Shown here piece after piece: positions 43,633-44,322 of a stretch of DNA of 44,322 bases. A program made the translations under genes and the position numbers. The notes beneath the pieces were generated by a model. The model was not told the DNA's origin and made no database searches. It saw nothing but the letters and a program-made list of their open reading frames with translations. Origin of the DNA: Thermoplasmatota archaeon (lineage in GTDB: Archaea > Thermoplasmatota > E2 > DHVEG-1); the NCBI GenBank assembly GCA_016936135.1, contig JAFGPP010000143.1, positions 1 through 44,322 on the forward strand, given 5' to 3'. Position 1 is the stretch's first letter; each line of letters starts with the position of its first letter.

Positions 43633-44100
43633 TTATAAATTTCCAATTATTGTAATGTCAAAGTTGAATGTTGTTATTCCAGTAATTTCTGATGCTACGT
43701 TTAGCGTAAATGTAATTTCGACAATCTCATTTGGATTAACAGCTTGTCCGTCGTAATCCCAATTGAGAGTTATGTAATCTGCGGCGTTTGAAGGTTCCCA
43801 ATCAGATGTTTGCATAGCAAATACTGTTTCTGAGTTTCCCTCATTTTTGATGTAACATATTACGCTTTGATTGCCTCCGGGTTCTAGCGTTCCCCATGTT
43901 ATGGATAATTTTTCTGTAGAGCACTGTTGATTAGAGTATATTCCGATTCCTTGTGTTGTTTGGATTTGTATTGTGCCTGAATTGGATAAGGTTGTGCTTG
44001 TTTGCTCTGCAGAAAATGCTTGACTTACTATTGATAAGGACATTGTGTATGTGATTAGTATGAGCATTGCGCCCGTAATCATATATTCTTTGCTTTTCAT
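43633..44100 (-). CDS. Small secreted beta-sandwich protein
   Basis: The protein has 155 residues. MKSKEYMITGAMLILITYTM-type N-terminus and SIVSQAFSAEQ form a signal peptide with likely cleavage near residue 30. The mature part is beta-rich with WGTLEPGGNQSVICYIKNEG and VNPNEIVEITFTLNV, the pattern of an Ig-like or CARDB-like domain with two Cys that may pair. The sequence TTLSNSGTIQ right after the signal matches the QVTLSSSGLITY of the GH5 protein, so both may share a surface signal or processing region. Function unknown. Confidence 0.65.
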   Translation of the reverse strand: MKSKEYMITGAMLILITYTMSLSIVSQAFSAEQTSTTLSNSGTIQIQTTQGIGIYSNQQCSTEKLSITWGTLEPGGNQSVICYIKNEGNSETVFAMQTSDWEPSNAADYITLNWDYDGQAVNPNEIVEITFTLNVASEITGITTFNFDITIIGNL

Positions 44101-44237
44101 GTCACATCAAAGTATATTGTGTATTAAGAATTAATAAACATTTTCGTTTAAATGGACTACACAAATACATTTAATAAAAAAAACCTCCAAAAAGTATTGT
44201 ATAATACGAAAAATAATTCCAAATGACTAATATAGAT

Positions 44238-44322
44238 TTAATTACTTTTTACTGTTTCACTGTATGTATAACAATCCATTATTTTGTAGCAACCTAAACA
44301 CCGATCGGAGATTTCTCCTTCA
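44238..44322 (-). CDS. Possible C-terminal end of a zinc-motif protein (continues beyond window)
   Basis: A minus-strand frame comes in from the right end and reads GEISDRCLGCYKIMDCYTYS, then a short tail to TAA at 44238-44240. The C-x-x-C-x4-C spacing suggests a metal site near a C-terminus. Only about 27 residues are visible, so no family can be named. Confidence 0.4.
   Translation of the reverse strand, partial: EGEISDRCLGCYKIMDCYTYSETVKSN

Noticed and set aside
1-44322. CRISPR arrays, tRNA or rRNA genes, insertion sequences, prophage genes
   Set aside because: I saw no regularly spaced repeats, no tRNA-like cloverleaf, no rRNA stretch, and no transposase or integrase motif on either strand.

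Overview
The window looks archaeal, and my best guess is a Thermoproteota relative such as Candidatus Bathyarchaeia. I base this on archaeal-type families (a DUF2206-like membrane protein, a DUF1616-like protein, DUF2061, an archaeal winged-helix protein and a CPxC membrane protein), very AT-rich DNA, many GTG/TTG starts, and Shine-Dalgarno-like GGAG/GGTGA motifs only in front of some genes. The assignment rests on remembered family resemblance. No rRNA or tRNA is present to test it.

Almost the whole window is one large surface-glycan island. Position 1-386 is the end of a dihydroorotase and 635-991 a small winged-helix protein; both look like host background. The island runs from about 1,080 to 41,640. 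Block A (1,401-6,416) holds a Gfo/Idh oxidoreductase joined without a gap to an unknown TIM-barrel-like protein, a membrane GT2, a GDP-mannose 3,5-epimerase-like enzyme and a glucose-1-phosphate cytidylyltransferase. Block B (6,463-16,922) holds a DUF1616-like surface protein, five GT2/GT4 glycosyltransferases, a DUF2206-like membrane protein and, on the opposite strand, a secreted GH5 glycosidase with a repeated Pro/Ser/Glu linker. Block C (17,157-22,698) holds an SDR epimerase/reductase, a NovU/TylC3-type sugar C-methyltransferase, a GT4, a PIG-L deacetylase and a short nucleotide-sugar dehydrogenase-like protein. Block D (22,869-30,074) holds a GNAT, two FemAB/BioF2-like acyltransferases (the second frameshifted), and a DegT/DnrJ aminotransferase flanked by two paralogous zinc-finger methyltransferase-like proteins. 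A Wzx-like flippase follows at 30,111.

Block E (31,966-37,029) holds two small membrane proteins, a translationally coupled beta-keto acid cleavage enzyme (BKACE) plus AAC(3)-type N-acyltransferase, and a secreted protein with an Acidobacteria-style C-terminal domain. Block F (37,085-41,632) holds a GT-C membrane glycosyltransferase, a DPM1-like GT2, another zinc-finger methyltransferase and a processive cellulose-synthase-like GT2. The right end has a conserved archaeal membrane protein and a small secreted protein.

Taken together, the genes could make activated, branched, aminated and N-acylated sugars, assemble them with about ten glycosyltransferases, and flip the product across the membrane. 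I found no oligosaccharyltransferase, no obvious polyprenyl-phosphate initiating transferase and no CDP-glucose 4,6-dehydratase, so the pathway must be completed elsewhere. Several gaps hold gene scars (pieces of a GT4, a methyltransferase and others), which suggests repeated gain and loss. The strongest candidates for undescribed biology are the BKACE/AAC(3) pair, the aminotransferase sandwiched between twin methyltransferase-like proteins, and the Acidobacteria-type domain on an archaeal secreted protein.
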